The position numbers and the translations under genes were made by a program. The notes beneath the pieces are model-generated. The model saw nothing but the letters and a program-made list of their open reading frames with translations. It ran no database searches and had not been told where the DNA came from. A DNA stretch of 5,204 nucleotides from Pseudomonadota bacterium (GTDB lineage: Bacteria > Pseudomonadota > Gammaproteobacteria > Steroidobacterales > Steroidobacteraceae): NCBI GenBank assembly GCA_028067895.1, contig JAPTUI010000169.1, positions 1 to 5,204 on the forward strand, in the 5' to 3' direction. Positions 1 to 5,204 of this stretch are shown piece by piece (position 1 is the stretch's first letter; each line of letters opens with the position of its first letter).

Positions 1-63
1 GGCGAGCTTGCTCGCCATGGCGCGCTGGCGGGAAAACGCATGTGTCGAGGAGTGCACGTCCAT
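1..63 (-). CDS. nusB: Start of the next operon gene, probably transcription antitermination factor NusB (partial, cut by window edge)
   Basis: An ATG at 63-61 shares one base with the ribH stop (TGATG) and opens a frame that stays open for 21 codons to the window edge. The peptide reads MDVHSSTHAFSRQRAMASKLA. Identification rests mainly on context, because nusB very often follows ribH in proteobacteria, where the N protein-type antitermination factor NusB works with NusE (S10) on rRNA transcripts. The Arg/Ala-rich stretch RQRAMASKLA sits where NusB proteins carry their first helix (the R..AR..A.QALY pattern), but the diagnostic QALY lies outside the window. There is no strong Shine-Dalgarno site, so translation probably depends on coupling to ribH. 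A second in-frame ATG at 18-16 is a possible later start. That a gene begins here is fairly sure; the nusB name is an inference. Confidence 0.55.
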   Translation of the reverse strand, partial: MDVHSSTHAFSRQRAMASKLA

Positions 64-539
64 CACGATCCGAGTTGGGCGAACACGTCCGCCATTTCCA
101 ACGCCGCCTCCATGGCCTCTCCCCCCTTGTCGCCTTGACCGGTCGCGGCCCGCTCGATCGCCTGCTCGACGGTCTCGACCGTGAGCACGCCGAAGCTGAC
201 CGGCACCAGCGTCTCGAGCGCCGTACGCTGCAGGCCGCCGGCGCATTCGCCAGCGACGTACTCGAAATGCGGCGTGCCGCCGCGAATCACGCATCCGAGC
301 GCCACCACCGCGTCATACCGGCCGCTCGCGGCCAGCTTGCGTGCCGCCACCGGCAGCTCGAACGCCCCCGGGACCCGCACCACGAGCAAATCCTCCAGGA
401 CACCGCCGTGGCGTGCCCACGCGGCCTCGGCGCCCTTCAGCAAGCTCGCCACGATGAATTCGTTGAATCGCGCGGCGACCACGGCCACCTTGCGGCCGCG
501 GGCAGTCGACTGTCCTTCGATGAGTCGCACGGCACTCAC
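63..539 (-). CDS. ribH: 6,7-dimethyl-8-ribityllumazine synthase (lumazine synthase)
   Basis: RibH condenses 5-amino-6-ribitylamino-uracil with 3,4-dihydroxy-2-butanone 4-phosphate to give 6,7-dimethyl-8-ribityllumazine, the penultimate step of riboflavin synthesis; family members assemble as pentamers or 60-mer capsids in the cytoplasm. The 158 residues match the usual length of about 155. Visible family motifs are RFNEFI at 24-29 (aromatic substrate contact F25), VPGAFELP at 56-63, GCVIRGGTPHFEYV at 82-95 with the catalytic histidine at H91, FGVLTVETVEQAIER at 116-130 with the phosphate-binding arginine at R130, and DKGGEAMEAALEM at 137-149. The GTG start at 539-537 overlaps the ribBA stop as GTGA and has a GGAGA Shine-Dalgarno six bases upstream. 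The stop overlaps the start of the next gene by one base. Nothing in the protein looks unusual. Confidence 0.97.
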   Translation of the reverse strand: MSAVRLIEGQSTARGRKVAVVAARFNEFIVASLLKGAEAAWARHGGVLEDLLVVRVPGAFELPVAARKLAASGRYDAVVALGCVIRGGTPHFEYVAGECAGGLQRTALETLVPVSFGVLTVETVEQAIERAATGQGDKGGEAMEAALEMADVFAQLGS

Positions 540-1702
540 GCGTCTTCTCCGACGTACCCGTCGATTTCCAGGCCGAATGCCGAAATGCCGTGAATCTGCT
601 TCGGCGCCGACAGCACGCGCATGCGCCGCACGCCGAGGTCCTTCAGAATCTGTGCCCCGATGCCGAAGGTCTTCAGCACACCGCCGTCCCGGCGAGCGGC
701 CCGGGCCGAGCCGTCGGCCTCGGGCGGTGCCCCGAGTGAGCGGACCGAATCGAGCAGATCGTTCGGCGCCTCGCGCTCGCGCAGGATGACGATCACGCCG
801 GTGCCGGCGTTCGCGATGCGCTGCATCGCGGCCCGCAGCGTCCAGGCAAGCGGATCGGCGCGGATCCCCAGCAGATCGCGCAGCGGGTCGGCCAGATGCA
901 CGCGCACCAGAGGCGGCTCGGGCCCCTCAAGCGTGCCGCGCACCAGCGCGAGGTGGACGTCCTCGCCGACGCGGTCCTCGTAAGCGAACAGGCGAAAGTC
1001 GCCGAACTCGGTGGCGACCGGCTGCTCGGACAGGCGCACCACGGAGCGCTCATTGCGCAGGCGGTAGCGGATCAGGTCCGCGATGGTGCCGATCTTCAGG
1101 CCGTGCGTCGCGGCGAAGGCATGCAGCTGCTCGCGCCGCGCCATCGAGCCGTCCTCGTTCATCAACTCGGAAATCACCCCAACCGGTTGCAGGCCGGCGA
1201 GGCGACACAGATCCACGGCCGCCTCGGTGTGCCCGGTGCGCACGAGTACCCCGCCGCGCCGTGCGCGCAGCGGGAAAATGTGGCCGGGACGGGCAAAATC
1301 GGCGGCCCGCGCCTCGGCGCGGGCCAGCGCGCGGATCGTGACCGCACGGTCGCCGGAGGACACTCCGGTCGTGGTGCCCGCTACGGCGTCCACCGAGACG
1401 GTGAACGCGGTGCGATGCGCCTCGCTGTTGTGGATGACCATCTGCGGCAGCTCCAGCCGCTCGAGCCAGGCCTCCTCCATGGGCACGCAGAGGATCCCGC
1501 TGGTGTGGCGGATCATGAACGCGACCGCCTCGGGCGTCGCACACTCGGCGGCCATGATCAGGTCGCCCTCGTTCTCGCGATCTTCGTCGTCCATGATGAT
1601 GACCATGCGCCCGGCACGCAGGTCGGCGAGGATTTCCTCGACGCTGTTCATTTTGACGCCAGACGGCGGGGCCTTGCCGGAGAGGGGGAGGACTTTGGAC
1701 AT
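536..1702 (-). CDS. ribBA: 3,4-dihydroxy-2-butanone 4-phosphate synthase with a degenerate GTP cyclohydrolase II-like C-terminal domain (RibBA/RibBX type)
   Basis: The N-terminal domain (about residues 18-218) is a complete DHBP synthase, which converts ribulose 5-phosphate to 3,4-dihydroxy-2-butanone 4-phosphate plus formate. It shows DDEDRENEGDLI at 38-49 (metal ligand E43), IRHTSGILCVPM at 64-75, FTVSVDA at 100-106, GTTTGVSSGDRA at 109-120, RPGHIFPLRA at 138-147, and GHTEAAVDL with catalytic H158 and E179 in SELMNEDGSMAR. The C-terminal domain (about 225-388) aligns with GTP cyclohydrolase II but lacks the three zinc-binding cysteines: the place of the SLRCDCG motif reads GIRADPLAW, and the catalytic RQEGR stretch is gone. 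It should therefore not have cyclohydrolase activity. This hybrid form is known and common in Proteobacteria. The start is uncertain: the 1702 ATG adds 17 residues, while the ATG at 1651-1649 (MNSVEEIL) fits the usual family N-terminus; neither has a good Shine-Dalgarno. The gene ends in a GTGA overlap with ribH. Confidence 0.95.
   Translation of the reverse strand: MSKVLPLSGKAPPSGVKMNSVEEILADLRAGRMVIIMDDEDRENEGDLIMAAECATPEAVAFMIRHTSGILCVPMEEAWLERLELPQMVIHNSEAHRTAFTVSVDAVAGTTTGVSSGDRAVTIRALARAEARAADFARPGHIFPLRARRGGVLVRTGHTEAAVDLCRLAGLQPVGVISELMNEDGSMARREQLHAFAATHGLKIGTIADLIRYRLRNERSVVRLSEQPVATEFGDFRLFAYEDRVGEDVHLALVRGTLEGPEPPLVRVHLADPLRDLLGIRADPLAWTLRAAMQRIANAGTGVIVILREREAPNDLLDSVRSLGAPPEADGSARAARRDGGVLKTFGIGAQILKDLGVRRMRVLSAPKQIHGISAFGLEIDGYVGEDA
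546..550 (-). promoter_or_regulatory. Ribosome binding site of ribH
   Basis: GGAGA on the minus strand lies inside the last codons of ribBA, six bases before the GTG at 539-537. It supports this GTG as the true ribH start and suggests that ribosomes can also re-initiate independently of the ribBA overlap. Confidence 0.6.
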
Positions 1703-1731
1703 CGCGCGGGGCCTGGTGCGTTGGGCCCACT

Positions 1732-1737
1732 AGTATA
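1732..1737 (-). promoter_or_regulatory. Possible -10 promoter element before ribBA
   Basis: TATACT on the minus strand differs from the sigma-70 -10 consensus by one base and lies in the 66-bp gap between the thioredoxin-like gene and ribBA, one of the few A/T-rich spots in the window. A start site around 1725 would give a leader of about 23 nt to the 1702 ATG or about 75 nt to the 1651 ATG. No recognisable -35 hexamer is found 16-18 bases upstream (the region reads GCCGGG or similar) and there is no extended -10 TG, so this is a weak call. Confidence 0.35.
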
Positions 1738-1768
1738 CCGTGCGGCCCGCCTCCCCCGGCGCGGGACG

Positions 1769-2296
1769 CTAGCGCCGAGGCCGCTGTGCCGCCGCGAGCA
1801 GGGGCCGCACGGCGACCCGCAGCTGCCGGGCGGTGACGCCCGTCAGCCCGCCGAGCAGCCGCGCCCGGATGACCCCGTGGGTATCGATGACATAGGTCAT
1901 CGGCACCGCCAGCGGCTCGCCGAATCCATCCACCCGGGCCGTGCGGGCGAGGGCCGCCGGATAGGTGAATCCGCTGAGTGCCCGCTCGACGCTCGCGCGG
2001 CTCGCCGCTCGATCGATGCTCACGGCGATCAGTGCCACGCCGCGCCGGCGGAAGCGTCCGTAGAACGACTGCAGCACGGGCATCTCCGCATGGCACGGTG
2101 AGCACCAGGTGGCCCAGAAGGTCACCAACACCACCCGGCCGCGCTCCCGAGCCAAGTCGAACGTCCGGCCGCTGAACTCGCGCACGATCAGCGCGGGAGC
2201 GCGTTCCCCGATGCGCGGGACGGCCGCGCTGGCCGCAGCAACCGACAGCGTGAGCGCGGCAGCAAAAAAGTGCAGCCGGCGCTGCGCGCGGCGCAT
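1769..2296 (-). CDS. Exported TlpA/ResA-like thiol-disulfide oxidoreductase (thioredoxin fold)
   Basis: A 175-residue protein with an N-terminal Sec signal peptide: a basic start (MRRAQRR), a hydrophobic core at about 9-21 and an AxA-type cleavage site after ASA at 22-24. It has no lipobox cysteine, so a soluble periplasmic protein is expected. The mature part has the TlpA/AhpC-TSA layout: GERAPALIVREFSG at 30-43, the active site WATWCSPC at 61-68 (redox cysteines C65 and C68), the family-typical EMPVL at 71-75, VALIAVSID at 87-95, and the cis-proline segment VPMTYVID at 131-138. Such proteins reduce or exchange disulfides in periplasmic substrates, for example in cytochrome c or cytochrome oxidase maturation; the substrate here cannot be read from the sequence. 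The ATG shares one base with the ribE stop (TGATG), so it appears translationally coupled to ribE. It separates ribE from ribBA, which are usually adjacent in this operon type. The 66-bp gap downstream is the largest in the window. Confidence 0.9.
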   Translation of the reverse strand: MRRAQRRLHFFAAALTLSVAAASAAVPRIGERAPALIVREFSGRTFDLARERGRVVLVTFWATWCSPCHAEMPVLQSFYGRFRRRGVALIAVSIDRAASRASVERALSGFTYPAALARTARVDGFGEPLAVPMTYVIDTHGVIRARLLGGLTGVTARQLRVAVRPLLAAAQRPRR

Positions 2297-2904
2297 CAGG
2301 TCCCGTCCCGGCCCGTGGCGAGCAGCCGCTCCACGTAGCGCGCGATCAGGTCGATTTCGATATTCACGAAGTCGTTCGGCTGAAGCCTGCCGAGCGTGGT
2401 GACCTCGCGGGTGTGCGGAATCAAGTTCACGCGGAACGTGGCGTCACGCACGAGGTTGACCGTGAGGCTCACACCATCTACGGCGACCGAACCTTTGCGC
2501 GCAACGTACCGTGCGAGTTCGTCCTCGGCCAGCGCAATGTCCATCCGCCAGGAGCGGGCTTCCTCGGCGATCTCCACCACCTGCCCCAGACCATCGACGT
2601 GGCCGCTCAGCAGGTGCCCGCCGAGCGCGTCGCCGGCCTTCAAGGCAGGCTCCAGGTTCACGTGTGCGCCGAGGGCCAATTGGCCGAGCGTGGTCAGCCG
2701 CAGCGTCTCGCGCGACACATCGGCGCGGAACGTCTCGTCTTGCAGTTCCACCACGGTCAGACAGCAGCCCTGCACGCAGATGCTGTCCCCGATGCGCAAC
2801 GCCGCCGGATCGATCCGCCCGAACGTGAATCCCATGCGATGGTCGCCGTCGCGCTTCTCGCGCTCGACCATGCGCCCGACTTCCTGCACGATTCCAGTGA
2901 ACAC
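2296..2904 (-). CDS. ribE: Riboflavin synthase, alpha chain
   Basis: RibE dismutates two molecules of 6,7-dimethyl-8-ribityllumazine into riboflavin and 5-amino-6-ribitylamino-uracil, the last step of the pathway; the E. coli gene is called ribC or ribE depending on the naming scheme. The start is the GTG at 2904-2902, giving the canonical N-terminus MFTGIVQ and 202 residues. A longer frame to 2988 would prepend 28 residues copied from the ribD coding region and is rejected. With this start the key residues fall on the E. coli numbers: C47/C48 in GCCLTV, H97 and H102 in GGHLLSGH, S146 in DGVSLTV and D185 in NIEID. The two lumazine-binding repeats occupy about 1-95 and 96-195. An AAGAGGA Shine-Dalgarno lies eight bases upstream, inside the ribD 3' end, and one base separates the ribD stop from the GTG. 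The 3' end overlaps the thioredoxin-like gene by one base. Confidence 0.97.
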   Translation of the reverse strand: MFTGIVQEVGRMVEREKRDGDHRMGFTFGRIDPAALRIGDSICVQGCCLTVVELQDETFRADVSRETLRLTTLGQLALGAHVNLEPALKAGDALGGHLLSGHVDGLGQVVEIAEEARSWRMDIALAEDELARYVARKGSVAVDGVSLTVNLVRDATFRVNLIPHTREVTTLGRLQPNDFVNIEIDLIARYVERLLATGRDGT

Positions 2905-2905
2905 T

Positions 2906-4060
2906 TCAGGGGTCCTCTTGGGATGGCGGCCGGGGGCGCAGACGCAGACGCAGGTCCGCGCCGATCGGCTCGCACGCGATGATGTCAAACCACGCCGAGT
3001 CCTGCAGCCGCTCGAGCGCCGGCAGGTGCACGAGCGGCCTGCCCTGCGGCCCGAGCAAACGCGGCGCCACGTACAGGATCAGTTCGTCTGCCCATCCGTC
3101 CGCCAGCAGAGCGCCGGCCAGCGTCGGCCCTGCTTCGACCCACAGCTCATTGATTTCACGGCGCCCCAGATCTTCGAGCACGGCCTGGAGCGGAAGATGC
3201 CCCCCCGCTGCGGCCGGCAAGGTTACGACGGTGGCGTGTGCCTCGAGGGCGGCGCGGCGGTGAGCGAATGCCTGTGCCTCGGCCGGCGGCGGCACCCGCC
3301 CGGCCACCAGCACGGGCCCGGGGATCGAGAACAGCCGGGCCGCGGGCGGCGTGCGCAGCTGCGAATCGAGTACGACCCGCAGCTGCGGGGGACGGGCCCC
3401 GCCCGGCGGATCCGGCAGACGGACGTCGAGGCGCGGGTCATCGGCGAGCACGGTACCGATGCCGGTGAGCACCGCGCCGCTGCGGGAGCGCCAGTGCTGC
3501 ACGTCCTGGCGCGCATCGGGGCCGGTGATCCAGTGACTCTGTCCGTTGGCGAGCGCCGTGCGACCATCGACGCTCATGGCGAGCTTCACCCGGACCCAGG
3601 GTCGCCCGGAGCGCATTCGCTTGAGAAAGCCGACATTGAGCTCCGCCGCCTCGGCCTCCAGCAGACCGGACTCCACCCGCACACCGCCCTCAGTCAGTCG
3701 GCGCGCTCCGCCGCCGTTGACTCGGGGGTTCGGGTCCCCGAGTGCGAATACGACGCGCCCGATGCCCGCAGCGAGGAGCGCCTGCGCGCAGGGCGGCGTG
3801 CGTCCATGATGGCTGCACGGTTCGAGCGTGACGTACGCCGTGGCGCCGGCAGCGGCCGTGCCGGCCGCGCGCAGCGCATGAACCTCGGCATGGGGCTCCC
3901 CGGCGCGCACATGCCAGCCCTCGGCGACGATCTGCTCGCCTCGGGCGATGACGCAGCCGACCCGCGGGTTCGGGTGCGCCGTCTGCAGGCCGAGCGCCGC
4001 AAGCTCGAGCGCACGCGCCATCGCACTGCGGTCGAATGCGGAAAACGGCGCCTCGCTCAT
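2906..4060 (-). CDS. ribD: Bifunctional diaminohydroxyphosphoribosylaminopyrimidine deaminase / 5-amino-6-(5-phosphoribosylamino)uracil reductase
   Basis: RibD carries out the second and third steps of riboflavin synthesis: zinc-dependent deamination of the pyrimidine produced by GTP cyclohydrolase II, then NADPH-dependent reduction of the ribosyl side chain. The 384 residues are close to the usual length of about 370. The deaminase domain (about 10-145) shows HPNPRVGCVI at 29-38, HAEVHAL at 57-63 (zinc ligand H57, proton-shuttling E59) and LEPCSHHGRTPPC at 79-91 (zinc ligands C82 and C91). The reductase domain (about 154-375) shows PWVRVKLAMSVDGRTA at 154-169, SHWITG at 175-180, GIGTVLADDPRL at 200-211 and the nucleotide-binding VEAGPTLAGALL at 308-319. 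The ATG overlaps the nrdR stop as ATGA, with GAGGA three bases upstream, a short but usable spacing. The stop is one base from the ribE GTG. All catalytic positions are intact. Confidence 0.97.
   Translation of the reverse strand: MSEAPFSAFDRSAMARALELAALGLQTAHPNPRVGCVIARGEQIVAEGWHVRAGEPHAEVHALRAAGTAAAGATAYVTLEPCSHHGRTPPCAQALLAAGIGRVVFALGDPNPRVNGGGARRLTEGGVRVESGLLEAEAAELNVGFLKRMRSGRPWVRVKLAMSVDGRTALANGQSHWITGPDARQDVQHWRSRSGAVLTGIGTVLADDPRLDVRLPDPPGGARPPQLRVVLDSQLRTPPAARLFSIPGPVLVAGRVPPPAEAQAFAHRRAALEAHATVVTLPAAAGGHLPLQAVLEDLGRREINELWVEAGPTLAGALLADGWADELILYVAPRLLGPQGRPLVHLPALERLQDSAWFDIIACEPIGADLRLRLRPRPPSQEDP
2913..2919 (-). promoter_or_regulatory. Ribosome binding site of ribE
   Basis: AAGAGGA on the minus strand, within the final codons of ribD, lies eight bases before the GTG at 2904-2902. 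It is the best Shine-Dalgarno site in the window and, with the MFTGIVQ motif, decides the ribE start against the upstream in-frame start at 2988. Confidence 0.75.
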
Positions 4061-4632
4061 GCGTCCTCGCCGCTCTTTTCCGTGTCTTCTGGCTCCGGCG
4101 GCAGCAGCGAGAGCTGCTCGCGCCGCGACACCTGTGCGGGTGGCGCGGTGCGCTTGCGTGCACGCGGAACCGGCGCCGGGCGCGCATCGCGCAGCTTGCG
4201 GATTTCTTCGTGAAACGCCTCGATATCCTCGAAGTGCCGATACACCGACGCGAAGCGCACGTAGGCAACCTCATCGAGCTGGCGCAACTCCTCCATCACC
4301 AGCTCGCCGATCGCGCCGGAGGGAATTTCCCGCTCCCCCTGCGTGCGCACCTTGTGTGTGACGTGACTCACCGCGGCATCGATCGCCGCGCGCGCCACCG
4401 GCCGCTTCTCGAGCGCCTTTTCCATGCCCGCGCGCAGCTTGGCCTCATCGAACGGCTCGCGCCGCCGGTCGCCCTTGACGACCATCGGCATGACCAGCTC
4501 GGCGGTCTCGAAGGTCGTGAACCGCTCCCCGCAGGCCAGACACTCGCGCCGACGGCGAATCTGCGCCCCGTCGCTCGCGAGCCGCGAATCGGTGACCTTG
4601 GTCTCGACGTGACCGCAGAACGGACAATGCAT
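4057..4632 (-). CDS. nrdR: Transcriptional repressor NrdR with an extended C-terminal tail
   Basis: NrdR is the nucleotide-sensing repressor of ribonucleotide reductase operons; it binds paired NrdR boxes depending on the ATP/dATP bound to its ATP-cone. The zinc ribbon at 1-41 has C3/C6 (HCPFC) and C31/C34 (CLAC), with the family-typical TKVTDSR at 11-17 and RRRECLACGERFTTFE at 27-42. The ATP-cone (about 49-139) includes VVKGDRRREPFDEAKL at 51-66 and AYVRFASVYRHFEDIEAF at 123-140. Family members are usually about 150 residues; here residues 151-191 form an additional proline- and charge-rich, probably disordered tail containing QLSLLP at 173-178. The start has only a weak AGG upstream. nrdR follows glyA after 31 bp and overlaps ribD by four bases, so its level is probably tied to the rib genes. 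I see no NrdR box in the window, so its targets lie elsewhere. Confidence 0.97.
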   Translation of the reverse strand: MHCPFCGHVETKVTDSRLASDGAQIRRRRECLACGERFTTFETAELVMPMVVKGDRRREPFDEAKLRAGMEKALEKRPVARAAIDAAVSHVTHKVRTQGEREIPSGAIGELVMEELRQLDEVAYVRFASVYRHFEDIEAFHEEIRKLRDARPAPVPRARKRTAPPAQVSRREQLSLLPPEPEDTEKSGEDA

Positions 4633-4640
4633 GGAGGCCT

Positions 4641-4652
4641 ACCGCCGGCGGT
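4641..4652. repeat. Perfect 12-bp palindrome in the glyA-nrdR gap
   Basis: ACCGCCGGCGGT reads identically on both strands and lies in the 31-bp gap between the glyA stop and the nrdR start. It could form a short hairpin (four-pair stem, four-base loop) just before nrdR or be a protein-binding site. It has no T-run after it, so it is not an intrinsic terminator. It does not resemble the A/T-rich NrdR box. A chance origin is possible in such GC-rich DNA. Confidence 0.35.
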
Positions 4653-4663
4653 CCGAACCAGCC

Positions 4664-5204
4664 TCAGCGCGCGCCGTACACCGGGAAGCGACCGCAGAGT
4701 TCGAGCACCTGCGAGCGCACGCGCTCGATCACCGCCGTGTCGCCGGCCGCATCGAGCACGTCGGCGACTAGGTCGGCGACCCGTTCGACTTCGGCTTCCT
4801 TGAAGCCTCGGGTCGTGGCTGCCGGGGTGCCGAGGCGCAGGCCGCTGCTCACCGAGGGCGGACGCGGGTCGTTGGGCACCGCGTTCTTGTTCACCGTGAT
4901 GTTGGACTTACCGAGCGCGGCATCGGCATCCTTACCGGTGATCTCCCGGCCGATCAGGCTGAGCAGGAACAGATGATTGTCGGTGCCGCCGGAGACGATG
5001 TCGTAACCGCGCTCGACGAGCCGCGCCGCCATGGCGCGGGAATTGGCCAGCACCTGGCGCTGATAGTCGATGAACTGCGGCTGCAATGCCTCGAGAAATG
5101 CCACCGCCTTGGCCGCGATGACGTGCATCAGCGGACCACCCTGGGTGCCCGGGAACACCAGCGAATTGAGCTTCTTCTCGATTTCCTCGTTGGCACGCGC
5201 AAGG
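4664..5204 (-). CDS. glyA: Serine hydroxymethyltransferase, C-terminal part (partial, 5' end outside the window)
   Basis: GlyA is the PLP enzyme that interconverts serine and glycine while loading one-carbon units onto tetrahydrofolate. The visible 179 residues are the C-terminal portion of a protein normally about 420 long; reading frame begins with the codon at 5203-5201. Motifs in order: KKLNSLVFPGTQGGPLMH, SGGTDNHLFL, TGKDADAALGKSNITVNKN, VPNDPRPPSVSSGLRLGTPA (its arginine corresponds to the substrate carboxylate-binding R363 of the E. coli enzyme) and TTRGFKEAE, ending CGRFPVYGAR. The PLP-binding lysine lies upstream, outside the window. The apparent start at 5158 is an internal GTG (the valine of LVFPG), not a real start. 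glyA next to nrdR is a frequent arrangement in proteobacteria; the 31-bp gap has no terminator, so read-through into nrdR is possible. Confidence 0.97.
   Translation of the reverse strand, partial: LARANEEIEKKLNSLVFPGTQGGPLMHVIAAKAVAFLEALQPQFIDYQRQVLANSRAMAARLVERGYDIVSGGTDNHLFLLSLIGREITGKDADAALGKSNITVNKNAVPNDPRPPSVSSGLRLGTPAATTRGFKEAEVERVADLVADVLDAAGDTAVIERVRSQVLELCGRFPVYGAR

Noticed and set aside
1..16. Hairpin GGCGAG-CTTG-CTCGCC at the left edge
   Set aside because: A six-pair stem with a four-base loop inside the opening codons of the probable nusB gene; no T-run, and likely chance in GC-rich coding sequence.
1757..1777. Inverted repeat CGGCGC / GCGCCG with a nine-base loop over the stop codon of the thioredoxin-like gene, as a terminator
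   Set aside because: The stem is only six pairs and no T-run follows on the minus strand; the next bases are G-rich. It does not support intrinsic termination.
896..2101. A 401-codon open frame on the plus strand, antisense to ribBA and the thioredoxin-like gene
   Set aside because: Its translation is low-information and Arg/Gly/His-rich, it crosses the intergenic gap, and it is fully explained as a shadow of the minus-strand genes.
2905..2988. A longer ribE starting at 2988
   Set aside because: The additional 28 residues are ribD 3' coding sequence read out of frame. The GTG at 2904 has a strong Shine-Dalgarno, gives MFTGIVQ, and places C48, H102, S146 and D185 at the same numbers as in the E. 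coli enzyme.
1813..3385. Shared stretch CGACCCGCAGCTGC in the thioredoxin-like gene and in ribD, as a dispersed repeat
   Set aside because: Both copies encode a QLRV segment in genes of the same codon bias; 14 bases with no further similarity is consistent with chance.
2396..4213. A 605-codon open frame on the plus strand, antisense to ribD and ribE
   Set aside because: It runs opposite to two fully motif-supported genes and its translation has no recognisable domain. Long antisense frames are expected in GC-rich coding DNA because stop codons are rare there.
4633..4663. NrdR box or promoter before nrdR
   Set aside because: The gap is only 31 bp, GC-rich, and lacks both the A/T-rich NrdR box pattern and -10/-35 elements.

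Overview
The window reads as ordinary chromosomal DNA of a GC-rich proteobacterium, most likely a gammaproteobacterium. The evidence is the gene order glyA-nrdR-ribD-ribE-(insert)-ribBA-ribH-nusB?, the hybrid RibB protein with a decayed GTP cyclohydrolase II half, and the strong G/C bias at third codon positions. A finer placement (for example a Xanthomonadales-, Nevskiales- or Steroidobacter-like lineage) is only a guess from composition and gene order.

Every supported gene lies on the minus strand, so transcription runs from high to low coordinates. From the right edge: the C-terminal part of serine hydroxymethyltransferase (glyA, 4664-5204, cut by the window edge); a 31-bp gap; nrdR (4057-4632), the zinc-ribbon/ATP-cone repressor of ribonucleotide reductase genes; ribD (2906-4060); ribE, riboflavin synthase (2296-2904, with a GTG start set by motif position and a good Shine-Dalgarno site); a small exported TlpA-like thioredoxin (1769-2296); a 66-bp gap holding a possible -10 element; ribBA (536-1702); ribH (63-539); and the first 21 codons of the next gene, probably nusB (1-63, cut by the left edge).

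The genes are tightly packed. nrdR/ribD overlap as ATGA, ribD and ribE are one base apart, ribE/tlpA-like overlap as TGATG, ribBA/ribH overlap as GTGA and ribH/next gene overlap as TGATG. This is what a translationally coupled operon looks like. Together RibD (deaminase/reductase), RibB (dihydroxybutanone phosphate synthase), RibH (lumazine synthase) and RibE (riboflavin synthase) cover riboflavin synthesis after the first step. The GTP cyclohydrolase II domain of RibBA has lost its zinc cysteines, so an active RibA is probably encoded elsewhere. No FMN riboswitch can fit in the short gaps seen here.

I see no mobile element, CRISPR array, RNA gene or clearly new system. The points most worth a second look are the exported thioredoxin-fold gene embedded in the riboflavin operon, the proline-rich NrdR tail with a clamp-binding-like QLSLLP motif, and the possible internal promoter that would restart transcription at ribBA.
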